Below are positions 26,144-35,833 of a stretch of DNA of 64,000 bases, piece by piece; position 1 is the stretch's first letter; each line of letters starts with the position of its first letter. Below the pieces are notes generated by a model. The model saw only the letters and a program-made list of their open reading frames with translations, ran no database searches and had not been told where the DNA came from. The stretch spans positions 4,249,501 through 4,313,500 of the forward strand of contig NZ_CP062163.1 in assembly GCF_014844095.1 (NCBI RefSeq). The letters run 5' to 3'. Made by a program: the position numbers and the translations under genes. Origin of the DNA: Brevibacillus sp. JNUCC-41 (GTDB taxonomy: Bacteria > Bacillota > Bacilli > Bacillales > DSM-1321).

Positions 26144-26857
26144 TTATTCGGATACATGTTTTATGTAATCAAGATAATAATCATAGTTTTTTTGGATATG
26201 GATCGTATTCACCTTTATTGCTTTTTCTACATCTTTGTCACGAATGGCATGGATTAGCTGTAGGTGCTCATTGTTTCGTTCCTCATACCAAGATTTATCA
26301 ACCATTGTAACATCTTCATTACGGGCCGATAAAAAGGAAATTCGAAAAGATAGCCATAACGAATCTGTAGTTTTTTGGAGAAAGGTATTTCTCGAGTAGG
26401 AATATAATAAGCGGTGAAATTCAATGTTTGCTCGACTTGCCGCTATTCGGTCATTACTATTAATTGCTTGTTGCAGTTTATCCGTTGCCCATTCCAGTTT
26501 TTTTAATTCCTCTTCCGTAATTCCTTCACAAGCTTTTTGTATCGAATAGTTTTCGAGCATTTTCCTGATTTCCAATTCCTGGTGTAAAAGTTCAATATCC
26601 ACATTGGATATGACCATCCCTATACCAGGTTTCACCTGAAGCAAATTTTCCTGTTCCAATTTCCTCAAAGCTTCACGAACCGGTGTACGGCTACAATTGA
26701 ATTGTTGAGCGATATCATCTTCCGTTAAACGGTCTCCAGGCAAAAAAATCCCTTCAATGATCGCATTTTTTATAACAAAAAATATAGCTTCCCTTAAGGG
26801 CTTAGAAGAATAATGTTCTATTTGTTCTGTAATATATTGATAGTGATTAGTTTCCAT
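26144..26857 (-). CDS. GntR-family regulator with FCD effector domain
   Basis: A 237-residue FadR-subfamily GntR protein. The winged helix lies at residues 18-85 (LREAIFFVIKNAIIEGIFLPG, then DIAQQFNCSRTPVREALRKLE). The all-helical FCD domain follows, with SRANIEFHRLLYS near residue 145 and NNEHLQLIHAIRDKD near 195 containing metal/effector-binding residues (D/N-x3-H patterns). AAAGGAG sits just upstream of ATG 26857. It points toward the Mo-hydroxylase operon. The shared ATAC-N2-GTAT palindromes in front of itself and the CoxG-like gene suggest that it controls both. That link is an inference. Confidence 0.88.
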   Translation of the reverse strand: METNHYQYITEQIEHYSSKPLREAIFFVIKNAIIEGIFLPGDRLTEDDIAQQFNCSRTPVREALRKLEQENLLQVKPGIGMVISNVDIELLHQELEIRKMLENYSIQKACEGITEEELKKLEWATDKLQQAINSNDRIAASRANIEFHRLLYSYSRNTFLQKTTDSLWLSFRISFLSARNEDVTMVDKSWYEERNNEHLQLIHAIRDKDVEKAIKVNTIHIQKNYDYYLDYIKHVSE

Positions 26858-26883
26858 GGTGCTCCTTTCTACAATCCAATTAT

Positions 26884-26893
26884 ATACAAGTAT
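26884..26893. promoter_or_regulatory. Candidate autoregulatory operator of the GntR/FCD gene
   Basis: TATAC-AA-GTATA is an inverted repeat 27 nt before the regulator start. Its ATAC-N2-GTAT core matches ATACATGTAT at 18407-18416 before the Mo-hydroxylase operon. FadR-type regulators commonly bind such short palindromes. Confidence 0.45.
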
Positions 26894-27416
26894 ATTTATT
26901 TTATCTTAAAAAACGATTGAAGTCATTGCAATGCTTCAGACTTTTAATTATTTATACTATTAAATGGGGAGGGTCCGTTTCTGTTTTGGCACAACAAATG
27001 ATTTAGAGTTTTAGTTCATATAAAAATGTGGTTTAAATGATCTATGAAACAATTATAACCAAACACGCCCACAAGGCTATCTTTCCTTATTGGCAAGTTA
27101 TAAAATTCAGGGAAGCCCCACCCGTCCTGAAACTGGGGAACTGCCTGGTAATATTAGGGGAAACAAGGGTGTCATAAAATAAGCGGAAGTAAACTTACAG
27201 TAAAAATCGGTTTGGATATGTGTCACTTTGCCGCGATGATTGTTGTATATGGAGAATTCTATCCTGCTAGAAGTGAATTGAAGTTGCTCGATTACCCAAA
27301 GATGCTATGATGGAAAAGGAGCGTTTGCCATTATTTATTATCTAAAGTAAAGAGAACATCAGATTGATATACTTTTTTCTTTAATGTACAACAGAGAATA
27401 CAGGAGGAGTTTTTAA
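26894..27416. other. Gene-free region before the D-cysteine desulfhydrase gene
   Basis: About 520 bases without a convincing gene, RNA or repeat. The longest readable stretch lacks a start with a ribosome binding site. AGGAGGAG just before 27417 is the ribosome binding site of the downstream gene. The promoter could not be assigned. Confidence 0.5.
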
Positions 27417-28412
27417 ATGAATTTAGCGCAATTTCCCAGAAAACGATATACACCAACATATACACCGATTGAAAGATTAGATCATTTTTCTGAAGTTCTT
27501 GGGGGCCCATCCATTTATGTTAAACGAGATGATATGCTTGGTTTGACGGCTGGGGGAAATAAAACAAGAAAACTGGAATTCCTTGTTGCCGATGCATTGG
27601 AAAAAGGAGCTGATACGTTGATTACATGTGGAGGCATTCAATCCAATCATTGCCGCTTGACACTAGCTGCTGCCGTTAAAGAGAAAATGAAATGTATTCT
27701 TGTGTTGGAAGAAGGTCTTGCAAATTCTGAACCAGATTTTAACGGTAACTATTTTCTCTATCATTTATTGGGCGCTGAACAAATCAAAGTAGTGCCTAAT
27801 GGAGCGGACTTAATGCAGGAAATGCAGAAAATAGCTAAAGAGGTAACAGAGAATGGACATAGCCCGTACATCATTCCGGTTGGGGGATCGAATGTCATTG
27901 GTGCAACGGGATATGTGGCTTGCGCACAGGAGATCTTGGCACAGTCCTTTGACCAAGGGATTGATTTGAAAGCAGTTGTTTGTGTAAGCGGCAGCGGAGG
28001 AATGCATGCTGGTTTGGCCGCAGGATTTCATGGAAATCAAAGTGGAATATCAGTAATTGGGATAAACGTAAGCAGAGGAAAAGCTGAACAAGAAGAGAAA
28101 GTTCATCAGCTAGTTAAAGAAACGTTAGCACACATCGGGATTCCACATTCAATTCCTCGTGAGGAGATTACGTGTTTTGATGAGTATGTCGGACCGGGTT
28201 ATGCTTTGCCTACACCTGAAATGGTGGAAGCAGTCAAGCTAATGGCAAGAACGGAAGGGATTTTGCTGGATCCGGTATATACGGGTAAAGCGGCAGCGGG
28301 ACTCATCGATTTAATACAAAAAGGCACCTTTAAGCCTGAGGATAACATTCTATTTGTTCACTCTGGTGGAGCTTCATCGTTATACGCCAATACTTCTCTC
28401 TTTAATGGATAA
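27417..28412 (+). CDS. dcyD: D-cysteine desulfhydrase (PLP-dependent, ACC deaminase family)
   Basis: A 331-residue fold-type II PLP enzyme that closely follows the DcyD pattern. It shows YVKRDDMLGLTAGGNKTRKLE with the PLP lysine near residue 50, GGIQSNHCR near 76, VIPVGGSN-type phosphate binding near 150 and the C-terminal EGILLDPVYTGKAAAGL. DcyD splits D-cysteine to pyruvate, sulfide and ammonia. ACC deaminase is a sister family, but the loop and C-terminus look DcyD-like. It is a single gene with AGGAGGAG upstream. The nearby cysJI locus makes a sulfur-metabolism role reasonable. Confidence 0.82.
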   Translation: MNLAQFPRKRYTPTYTPIERLDHFSEVLGGPSIYVKRDDMLGLTAGGNKTRKLEFLVADALEKGADTLITCGGIQSNHCRLTLAAAVKEKMKCILVLEEGLANSEPDFNGNYFLYHLLGAEQIKVVPNGADLMQEMQKIAKEVTENGHSPYIIPVGGSNVIGATGYVACAQEILAQSFDQGIDLKAVVCVSGSGGMHAGLAAGFHGNQSGISVIGINVSRGKAEQEEKVHQLVKETLAHIGIPHSIPREEITCFDEYVGPGYALPTPEMVEAVKLMARTEGILLDPVYTGKAAAGLIDLIQKGTFKPEDNILFVHSGGASSLYANTSLFNG

Positions 28413-28521
28413 AATCTTGAGAAATTCGTTAAGAAATTTCCCACAGTTATTTTATGTGTGTTTCACATTATATCATGTACTTTGAGTAAATAATTATCTA
28501 TCGAATTAGGGGAGGAATTAT

Positions 28522-29025
28522 ATGTATATTACCGTTTTGGATTTTATTAAAGAATGGAATAAAGAAGCCATACTTACTCAAAATGTTTTGGATGGTTTGA
28601 CCGATGATTCATTAGATCAACAAGTTTATCCTGAAGGTCGCACTTTAGGAAGAATTGCATGGCATTTCACCACGAACATTCCAGATTATCTAGCCCATTT
28701 CGGGTTAAAGATAGACAGGATAGAAAGTTCGGAAAACGTTCCATCTTCAGCCCGGGAAATTGCTATCACTTTTAAAAATGTCAGTTCTCACGCAGCAAAA
28801 ATCATTGAACAGCAATGGACAGACGAATCCCTGGAACAAATACAAGAAGCGTTTGGAAGACAGGAAACAAATGCTTCCATTCTTATGGGGCTAATCAAGC
28901 ATATTGTTCATCATCGCGGACAAGTTACGGTTCTGATGCGTCAAGCAGGAATAAAACCTTCTGGGGTTTATGGGCCGCCAAAAGAAGATTGGATTCATCT
29001 AGGTGTGCAAAATCCACCACTTTAA
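28522..29025 (+). CDS. DinB-family (DfsB-like) metalloprotein
   Basis: A 167-residue DinB-like four-helix protein. Three His residues placed as in the family metal site are visible: GRIAWHFTTN near residue 48 and IKHIVHHRGQ near 130-137. DinB proteins are metal-dependent, often thiol-linked transferases or hydrolases; most have unknown reactions. GGGGAGG precedes ATG 28522. It stands alone between D-cysteine desulfhydrase and a strong terminator, 109 nt after the former, so it may share its transcript. Function is not known. Confidence 0.82.
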   Translation: MYITVLDFIKEWNKEAILTQNVLDGLTDDSLDQQVYPEGRTLGRIAWHFTTNIPDYLAHFGLKIDRIESSENVPSSAREIAITFKNVSSHAAKIIEQQWTDESLEQIQEAFGRQETNASILMGLIKHIVHHRGQVTVLMRQAGIKPSGVYGPPKEDWIHLGVQNPPL

Positions 29026-29076
29026 AACATGTGCTATCTTATGGAGTTAGGGCAACAGACAGGCTCTGAATTTTAT

Positions 29077-29128
29077 AAATATCCCAATTTCTCATTTATA
29101 TCACTGAGAGATTGGGATATTTAATTTT
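29077..29128 (+). terminator. rho-independent terminator after the DinB gene
   Basis: AAATATCCCAAT pairs with ATTGGGATATTT, with GAGA/TCTC pairing further in, followed by AATTTTT. The long A/T-flanked stem could work in both directions. Confidence 0.85.
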
Positions 29129-29489
29129 TGCTTTCTTTCCTTATAATTAATTCAGCATAGATAGACGAGCAATTAAAACCCCATCATCAAGCGATCACAT
29201 CAAAGGAATTTGAAATCGGTAAGGGTAAAGAGACGAGAAGAATTACAAATATTCTATGGAATCTTAAAACGTTGTTATCACAAATATTGGTGTAGATTAT
29301 TTTCAGAAAAGAACGATATACAGAAACAAAATATCGATAAAGTCCTTTTTTGATTAAAAAAGGGGAGATTACTGGATTTCTTAATTTTGCTAAATTGTAA
29401 TAAGCTGGGAGTTGAACAATGTTAATGGGTAACGCTCATGATACAATCTAGTTAATAGCAGTAATGAATAGAGAGAGGAGCTTTAATAA
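29129..29489. other. Gene-free stretch before the lone SDR gene
   Basis: AT-rich, with no supported ORF, RNA or strong repeat. GAGAGGAG at 29471-29480 is the ribosome binding site of the gene that follows. Confidence 0.5.
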
Positions 29490-30224
29490 GTGCTCAAAAA
29501 TAGAAAAGTAATCGTAACTGGCGCAGCTTCTGGAATAGGAAAAGAAATAGTGAAACAATGCTTATTTGAGGGGGCTTCAGTACTTGCATGCGATATTAAT
29601 GAACATTCTTTAAATGATTTAATGCTGTCACTGGACAATCGATATCCCCTGCATACATATCAGTTAGATGTAAGTAATCATGAAGAGGTGGTTAAATTTT
29701 TTGTATATGTTGAAGCAGAACATGCTGATGTAGATGGTTTAGTAAATAATGCTGGAATTTATTTGGCGAAAAATTTATTGGATTATCAAGTAAATGAAAT
29801 TGATAAAGTCCTGAATATAAACGTTAAAGGGTTTATTTATCTCTCACAAATGTTCGGTAAAAGATTGTTCCAAAGCCAAAGTGAGGGAGTTATCGTTAAT
29901 ATGTCTTCAGTGTCAGGAATAGAGGGCAGTTCAGATGCAATCTATGGGTTATCAAAAGCTGCCATATTAGGTTTAACGAAAAGCTGTGCCATGAATTTTT
30001 CACCCTACATCCGAGTTAATGCTGTTGCCCCAACGATGGTTAATACTCCCATGATGGGTAACATACCTGGATGGAGAAAAGAGGAGTATGTAAGTCACCA
30101 ACTTATCCATACACCTGTCCTGCCTGAAGATGTGGCTGATACTGTTGTCTTCTTATTATCAGATAAAGCCAAGCATTATACAGGCGCAACGTTTGATATT
30201 AATAATGGGGGGTATCTAAGATAG
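29490..30224 (+). CDS. Short-chain dehydrogenase/reductase
   Basis: A 244-residue classical SDR with TGAASGIG at residues 10-17, NNAG near 86 and a complete catalytic set: Ser in NMSSVSG near 138 and YGLSK near 150. The C-terminal half resembles 3-oxoacyl-ACP reductase/sugar dehydrogenase SDRs. GTG 29490 is preceded by GAGGAG at nine bases. No neighbour defines the substrate; it stands alone upstream of the convergent LysR gene. Confidence 0.82.
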   Translation: MLKNRKVIVTGAASGIGKEIVKQCLFEGASVLACDINEHSLNDLMLSLDNRYPLHTYQLDVSNHEEVVKFFVYVEAEHADVDGLVNNAGIYLAKNLLDYQVNEIDKVLNINVKGFIYLSQMFGKRLFQSQSEGVIVNMSSVSGIEGSSDAIYGLSKAAILGLTKSCAMNFSPYIRVNAVAPTMVNTPMMGNIPGWRKEEYVSHQLIHTPVLPEDVADTVVFLLSDKAKHYTGATFDINNGGYLR

Positions 30225-30359
30225 TTCTGCTTCCTTGCCCGTTGCCCTTTGTAGTAGTTTTAAATTGATTTTAACATGTATAAAATTAGCTCTAAACTAT
30301 CAATGGGTTTACATACAGCATTAATAAGCGAGCATGCTTCTCAATGATCATCCTATCGG

Positions 30360-31256
30360 CTATGCTTTCATAGGCCATTTTTTGTTTAATTCCGTTATGA
30401 AAGTTTTGACATTCTTTTTATCTTCCATAATTGGGGAATAGACGTACGAAAGTGTTCTGTTAAAGAATTCATTTTTCACCTGAATAATAGAAAGGATTTT
30501 ATTTTGTACATCCCTTTCAATTACACTTCGGGATAGAAGGGCCAGCCCTGCGCCATTTTTTATAAGTGTTTCTTTAATTCCTTGATTACTGCTTATCGTG
30601 AGTATCGATTTAATTTTCAATCCATTTGAACGTATGACGTGATTAAGGTATTCACGTGTCCCAGATCCAACTTCCCTTGTTACCCATGCTTGGTCATGTA
30701 AATCAGTAATCCCGACTTCGTCTTGATTAGCGAGTTCATGATTGTTAGAAGACACAATGAATAGCTCATCTTGCATGAATGGGTGTACGGAAAGCTCTTT
30801 TTCATTAGTTTGACCTTCGATTAAACCAATATCCACTTTGTATAGCCGAACGGCTTGGACGATTTCTTCCGTGTTACCGATTACGACTTGAAGTTCAAGT
30901 TCAGGATAGTCCTCTTGAAGGTCGATGAGTAAAGAAGGGAGGATATACTCTCCTATTGTAAAACTTGCTCCGATCTTCAATTCACCCTTGATGGACCTAT
31001 CGTGTTCCTGAATGTCTTGTCTGGTCTGTTCATAGATTGTGATCATTTGCTTGGCCCGGTCGTAAAGAATTTCTCCCGTTAAGGTGACTTTCAGGAATTT
31101 AGGAGAACGGAGAAATAATTTAGTTTGGAACTCTTCTTCCAATTTTTTTATATGCAAACTAACACTTGGTTGCGACATAAGAAGCATTTCTGCTGTTTTA
31201 GTAAAATTCTTGACTTCCACTAGGGTCACAAATGTTTTTAGAGCATCATAGTACAT
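30360..31256 (-). CDS. cysL: LysR-type regulator CysL, activator of cysJI
   Basis: A 298-residue LysR-type regulator, the length of B. subtilis CysL (YwfK). The helix-turn-helix is at residues 1-60 (YYDALKTFVTLVEVKNFTKT, then MSQPSVSLHIKKLEEEF). The effector domain contains KGELKIGASFTIGEYILPSL near 88 and VTREVGSGTREYLNHV near 195, both strongly CysL-like. It is divergent from cysJ across 337 bases, the same arrangement in which CysL activates the sulfite reductase operon. The ATG at 31256 is followed by MYYDALKTF, as expected for the family. Confidence 0.85.
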   Translation of the reverse strand: MYYDALKTFVTLVEVKNFTKTAEMLLMSQPSVSLHIKKLEEEFQTKLFLRSPKFLKVTLTGEILYDRAKQMITIYEQTRQDIQEHDRSIKGELKIGASFTIGEYILPSLLIDLQEDYPELELQVVIGNTEEIVQAVRLYKVDIGLIEGQTNEKELSVHPFMQDELFIVSSNNHELANQDEVGITDLHDQAWVTREVGSGTREYLNHVIRSNGLKIKSILTISSNQGIKETLIKNGAGLALLSRSVIERDVQNKILSIIQVKNEFFNRTLSYVYSPIMEDKKNVKTFITELNKKWPMKA

Positions 31257-31593
31257 AGAAATTTCTCCTTATTATTAATATTCTTAATAGTTACAATAAA
31301 TTATATATATTTTACTAATGATGCGCCTTCCGGTAAAGTTTTAATGAGAAACTTATTTTAGGAAGAGTATAAGCTGGGGAGGGTTAATGTCCTTTATAAC
31401 CTTATTTTTTATTTGTAGCGTGCTATGAATCTATAATGACTGTATTTTCAATTTTTTTTGGAGTTAAAACCGACTTCGTCTATAGGAGTAAACGAATTAA
31501 TTATTTTATGGATGGAAATAAAAATGTTTAACCCACTCGTTATACCTAAGAACCAACTAAGATAAGTTAATATTCCTTTGTGAGGTGGAAATC
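31257..31593 (+). promoter_or_regulatory. Divergent control region between cysL and cysJ
   Basis: No gene is seen. TATAAT at 31432-31437 is a good -10 element for cysJ, with only a poor -35 match 16-18 bases upstream, which suits an activator-dependent promoter. The CysL site is expected here but not resolved. GAGGTGG at 31582-31588 is the cysJ ribosome binding site. Confidence 0.45.
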
Positions 31594-33408
31594 GTGCAAC
31601 TTCAGGTAAGTAACAGTCCCTTTAATCATGAGCAGGCAGAGCTCCTTAACAGCCTCCTGCCTAGTTTGACAGAAACACAAAAAGTTTGGTTGAGCGGTTA
31701 TCTGGCTGCATCTTTGTCAGTTTCGAATATGAGTTCAGCCGACGCTCCGGTATTGGAGGCTCAAAGCAGCGGAAAGACAGTATCAAAAGAGGTGACCATT
31801 CTTTATGGTTCACAGTCGGGCAATGCTCAAGGGCTGGCAGAAAATGCGGCGAGTAAGCTTGAGGGTAATGGCTTTCAGGTTACCATTTCATCCATGAGTG
31901 ACTTTAAATTCAACAATTTGAAAAAAGTCCAAAATCTCCTCATTTCCGTTAGCACGCATGGAGAAGGTGATCCGCCGGATAATACATTGTCTTTCCATGA
32001 GTATCTTCATGGCAGGAGGGCTCCAAGCCTCGAAGGTCTCCGCTTTTCAGTATTGGCGCTTGGGGACAGTTCATATGAGTTTTTCTGTGAAACGGGAAAA
32101 CAATTCGATAAACGCTTGGAGGAACTGGGCGGGACACGGTTATTTCCGCGAATGGACTGCGACCTTGATTATGATGAGCCTGCTTCCGAATGGCTGGAAG
32201 GAGTCATTTCTAGTTTAAATGAAGGTCAAGGCAGTTCTGTTGCTGCAGTTCCTGCAACGGTGGCTTCAGTAGGTGAACAAACGTATTCGAGAACAAATCC
32301 GTTTAAAGCGGAAGTGCTTGAAAATATAAACTTGAACGGTCGTGGCTCCAATAAAGAGACACATCATCTCGAGTTATCTCTTGAGGGCTCTGGTCTTGCA
32401 TTCGAACCTGGAGACAGCCTTGGTATTTATCCGAAAAATGATTCGGATTTAGTGGATAGGCTTCTTAAGGAACTCAATTGGGACCCAGAAGAAATCGTGA
32501 AGGTCAATAAACAGGGAGAAGTTCGTCAGCTTAGGGAATCGCTCATCTCCGATTTTGAAATTACGGTTTTGACAAAATCCCTCATTGAACAAGCGGCCCA
32601 GCTTTCAGATAACGAAGATTTAAAGGAGCTTTTAGTGCCTGGTAATGAAGAAAGATTAAAACAATATCGTGAAGGCCGTGATTTGCTGGATTTTATCCGT
32701 GATTTTGGCTCGTGGGGTGAATCGGCGCAAGAATTCGTATCAATCCTCCGGAAAATTCCAGCCCGCCTATATTCAATTGCGAGTAGCTTATCCGCATATC
32801 CGGATGAAGTGCATTTGACAATCGGAGCTGTCCGGTATGAAAGTCACGGACGAGAAAGAAAAGGTGTCTGCTCCATTTTATGTGCAGACCGATTACAGCC
32901 TGGGGACATGCTGCCTGTTTACATTCAGCATAACCAGAATTTCAAGCAGCCGAAGAACCCAGACACTCCAATAATCATGATTGGACCGGGAACGGGTATA
33001 GCTCCGTTCAGATCCTTTATCCAGGATCGCGAAGAATCGGAAGCGAAAGGGAAAACGTGGCTCTTTTTTGGCGATCAGCATTTCGTGACGGATTTCCTTT
33101 ATCAGACTGAATGGCAAAAGTGGTTGGAAACAGGCGTACTTACGAAAATGGATGTTGCCTTTTCACGTGATACTGATGAAAAAGTATATGTTCAAAACCG
33201 GATGCGCGAGCACAGCGGGGAATTATACGAATGGCTTCAAGAAGGAGCAGCAGTATACATTTGCGGTGACGAGAAAAACATGGCACATGACGTCCATAAT
33301 ACGCTTATTGAGATCATTGAAAAAGAAGGCAATATGAGCCATGCTGATGCGCAAGCTTATCTTGAAGAATTGCAACAAAATAAACGCTATCAACGTGATG
33401 TGTACTAA
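31594..33408 (+). CDS. cysJ: Assimilatory sulfite reductase (NADPH), flavoprotein subunit
   Basis: A 604-residue flavoprotein very close in layout to B. subtilis CysJ. The FMN flavodoxin domain (residues 65-205) has LYGSQSGNAQGLAEN, STHGEGDPPDN and LALGDSSYEFF. The FAD domain (about 230-450) includes RLYSIASSL and the NADP domain ends in the KRYQRDVY terminus. GTG 31594 is chosen because it yields the family N-terminus QLQVSNSPFN and lies after GAGGTGG at 31582-31588. It passes electrons from NADPH to the CysI hemoprotein, encoded 27 nt downstream. The opposite CysL regulator probably activates both. Confidence 0.95.
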   Translation: MQLQVSNSPFNHEQAELLNSLLPSLTETQKVWLSGYLAASLSVSNMSSADAPVLEAQSSGKTVSKEVTILYGSQSGNAQGLAENAASKLEGNGFQVTISSMSDFKFNNLKKVQNLLISVSTHGEGDPPDNTLSFHEYLHGRRAPSLEGLRFSVLALGDSSYEFFCETGKQFDKRLEELGGTRLFPRMDCDLDYDEPASEWLEGVISSLNEGQGSSVAAVPATVASVGEQTYSRTNPFKAEVLENINLNGRGSNKETHHLELSLEGSGLAFEPGDSLGIYPKNDSDLVDRLLKELNWDPEEIVKVNKQGEVRQLRESLISDFEITVLTKSLIEQAAQLSDNEDLKELLVPGNEERLKQYREGRDLLDFIRDFGSWGESAQEFVSILRKIPARLYSIASSLSAYPDEVHLTIGAVRYESHGRERKGVCSILCADRLQPGDMLPVYIQHNQNFKQPKNPDTPIIMIGPGTGIAPFRSFIQDREESEAKGKTWLFFGDQHFVTDFLYQTEWQKWLETGVLTKMDVAFSRDTDEKVYVQNRMREHSGELYEWLQEGAAVYICGDEKNMAHDVHNTLIEIIEKEGNMSHADAQAYLEELQQNKRYQRDVY

Positions 33409-33435
33409 AAATTTCGAGGAAAAGGAGATAACAAC

Positions 33436-35154
33436 ATGGTGAACCCACTATTGAAAGCACCAGAAGGCCCGCCTAGTGATGTGGAGCAAATTAAAGACAA
33501 AAGCGATTATTTGCGAGGTACACTTGGAGAAGTGATGCAGGATCGGATTAGTGCCGGTATTCCGGATGATGACAATCGACTAATGAAACATCACGGCAGT
33601 TATTTGCAGGATGACCGGGATCTGCGCAATGAGCGTCAGAAACAAAAACTGGAGCCTGCTTATCAGTTTATGTTGCGTGTCCGCATGCCCGGCGGGGTGG
33701 CACAGCCTTCTCAATGGCTTGTTATGGATGACCTTGCTCAAAAATACGGTAACGGGACCTTGAAATTGACCACAAGACAAACATTTCAAATGCATGGTAT
33801 TTTGAAATGGAATATGAAAAAAACCATTCAGGAAATCCATGCTTCCATGCTGGATACCATCGCTGCATGCGGAGATGTAAACCGGAACGTAATGTGCAAT
33901 TCGATTCCATTTCAATCCGAAATCCATTCCGAAGTATATGAATGGTCGAAAAAATTGAGTGATTACCTCTTGCCACGTACAAGGGCGTACCATGAAATCT
34001 GGCTGGATGAAGAAAAGGTGGTCGGTACTCCTGAATTGGAGGAGGTCGAACCAATGTACGGAAAGCTTTATTTGCCAAGGAAGTTTAAAATCGGCATTGC
34101 GGTACCTCCATCCAATGACATTGATGTCTACTCCCAGGATCTTGGCTTCATAGCCATTGTTGAAAATGGAAAACTCATTGGTTTTAATGTGGCGATCGGC
34201 GGCGGTATGGGAATGACCCATGGTGACAAGGCGACATATCCCCAACTAGCCAAGGTAATCGGCTTTTGCAACCCAGATCAAATACTGGATGTGGCTGAAA
34301 AAGTCATTACGATTCAGCGTGATTATGGAAATCGTTCCGTACGGAAAAATGCACGATTCAAGTATACGGTTGACCGGCTTGGGCTCGAAACGGTAAAGGC
34401 TGAATTGGAAAATCGTCTAGAATGGAAGTTGGATGAAGCGAGAACTTATCATTTTGATAATAATGGTGACCGCTATGGATGGGTAAAAGGCATGCAAGGA
34501 AAATGGCATTTTACACTATTTGTCGAAGGTGGCCGAATTGCCGATTCCAATGATTACATGCTGATGACGGGTTTGCGTGAAATCGCAAAGATCCATTCGG
34601 GTGATTTCCGTTTGACGGCCAATCAAAACCTGATCATTGCAGATGTGTCAAATCAGAAAAAGAAAAAAATCATAGAATTGCTTGAAACATACGGTTTGAC
34701 GGATGGTGCACATCATTCGGCGCTCCGACGCAGCTCGATTGCATGCGTGGCACTTCCAACATGCGGGTTGGCAATGGCCGAAGCAGAGCGCTATTTGCCG
34801 GTTCTGCTTGATAAAGTCGAGGCCATCGTAGATGAAAACGGGCTGAGAAACGAAGAAATTACGATACGCATGACCGGTTGCCCGAATGGCTGTGCCCGGC
34901 ATGCACTCGGGGAAATAGGTTTTATCGGTAAGGCACCTGGCAAATACAATATGTATCTCGGTGCTGCATTCGACGGAAGCCGATTAAGCAAAATGTACCG
35001 TGAAAATATCGGTGAAGAAGAGATATTAAAAGAGTTGCGTGTACTTCTTTCCCGATATGCAAAAGAACGTCAGCAAGGAGAGCATTTCGGTGACTTTGTC
35101 ATCAATGCGGGCATCGTTAAAGAAGTGACGGATGGAATGAATTTTCATGATTGA
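33436..35154 (+). CDS. cysI: Assimilatory sulfite reductase (NADPH), hemoprotein subunit
   Basis: A 572-residue siroheme-[4Fe-4S] enzyme reducing sulfite to sulfide. The cluster/siroheme Cys ligands appear as CVALPTC near residue 435 and GCPNGC near 482. Siroheme-binding Arg-rich regions such as RTPGGV-like [11 protein letters not shown] near 76 and [13 protein letters not shown] near 112 are present. Length and order match B. subtilis CysI. It pairs with cysJ and ends at a terminator. It completes assimilatory sulfate reduction to sulfide for cysteine synthesis. Confidence 0.95.
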   Translation: MVNPLLKAPEGPPSDVEQIKDKSDYLRGTLGEVMQDRISAGIPDDDNRLMKHHGSYLQDDRDLRNERQKQKLEPAYQFMLRVRMPGGVAQPSQWLVMDDLAQKYGNGTLKLTTRQTFQMHGILKWNMKKTIQEIHASMLDTIAACGDVNRNVMCNSIPFQSEIHSEVYEWSKKLSDYLLPRTRAYHEIWLDEEKVVGTPELEEVEPMYGKLYLPRKFKIGIAVPPSNDIDVYSQDLGFIAIVENGKLIGFNVAIGGGMGMTHGDKATYPQLAKVIGFCNPDQILDVAEKVITIQRDYGNRSVRKNARFKYTVDRLGLETVKAELENRLEWKLDEARTYHFDNNGDRYGWVKGMQGKWHFTLFVEGGRIADSNDYMLMTGLREIAKIHSGDFRLTANQNLIIADVSNQKKKKIIELLETYGLTDGAHHSALRRSSIACVALPTCGLAMAEAERYLPVLLDKVEAIVDENGLRNEEITIRMTGCPNGCARHALGEIGFIGKAPGKYNMYLGAAFDGSRLSKMYRENIGEEEILKELRVLLSRYAKERQQGEHFGDFVINAGIVKEVTDGMNFHD

Positions 35155-35166
35155 TTAAATGCAGCG

Positions 35167-35196
35167 AGAGACAGGTATATTTTCCTGTCTCTTTTT
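35167..35196 (+). terminator. rho-independent terminator of cysJI
   Basis: AGAGACAGG pairs with CCTGTCTCT around an eight-base loop, followed by a T run. It is 13 nt after the cysI stop. Confidence 0.9.
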
Positions 35197-35285
35197 GTAT
35201 TCAAAAGTTTTCCGGAGGGCAATGATAAGAATGATGACTATGCCTGGAACACCGGTATTGAAACATGACCATTCACTCACATCGA

Positions 35286-35794
35286 CTATTTTTTGACTTG
35301 CTGTTTATTTTTATAGGCTACCTCTGCTTCAATCTAATAAGATAATCCGGCGAAACCGGACTTTGCACCCCTACTGTGGAACGAGCGGTTTTTACTGGAT
35401 TTTCCTTTGTATTAAAGAAGAGGGCATAGGCGTCAAACCAACCTTGATAATCTGGTTCATTTTCATAGCGAGGGAAAGCCCTTTAGTTTTCAAATCTGCT
35501 TTTAATGTTTCTAAGATTCCGATTGCCTGCCTTTCTGTATTGCCATATCTCTCATAAGTGTTTTTTCCGTCCTTGTTTAAAAGAGGAGGGACTGTTCCGC
35601 TAAACAATAACCGGTTATAATTTTGAGGTACAGCAACTGAACTGGAAATCGCAGAAGTCGGGGAGCCAAAGAAGGTCACTTTATCTGAGTTCAATTCATT
35701 TTTATCGTTACCTGCGGAAGCAAAAGAGATTCCTGTTATTGAACTTATACCTAATAATGAAGTAGCAATGACTGAAATTTCATACTTTTTTCAA
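35286..35794 (-). pseudogene. Decayed exported RidA-like protein gene
   Basis: Minus-strand coding remnants join into one RidA (YjgF/UK114) protein with an N-terminal signal peptide. From TTG 35794, removing one A from a poly-A run gives a charged start, a hydrophobic stretch (VIATSLLGISSITGISFASA) and a RidA core (SSSVAVPQNYNRLLFSG, then ARYGNT-like YERYGNTERQAIGILE). After KMNQ the frame shifts and roughly 15 residues are lost before FDAYALFFNTKENP and TARSTVGVQ. A third shift is needed to reach the terminal IEAEVAYKNKQ and stop at 35286. At least three disruptions make it non-functional. It lies between cysI and the ger operon. Confidence 0.75.
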
Positions 35795-35833
35795 AAAGTC
35801 AGCTCATTTTCGAAAAGGATTCCTAAAAATTTA

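Noticed and set aside
27000..27400. Possible riboswitch or leader RNA before the D-cysteine desulfhydrase gene
   Set aside because: No S-box, T-box or other known leader core and no terminator hairpin could be traced.
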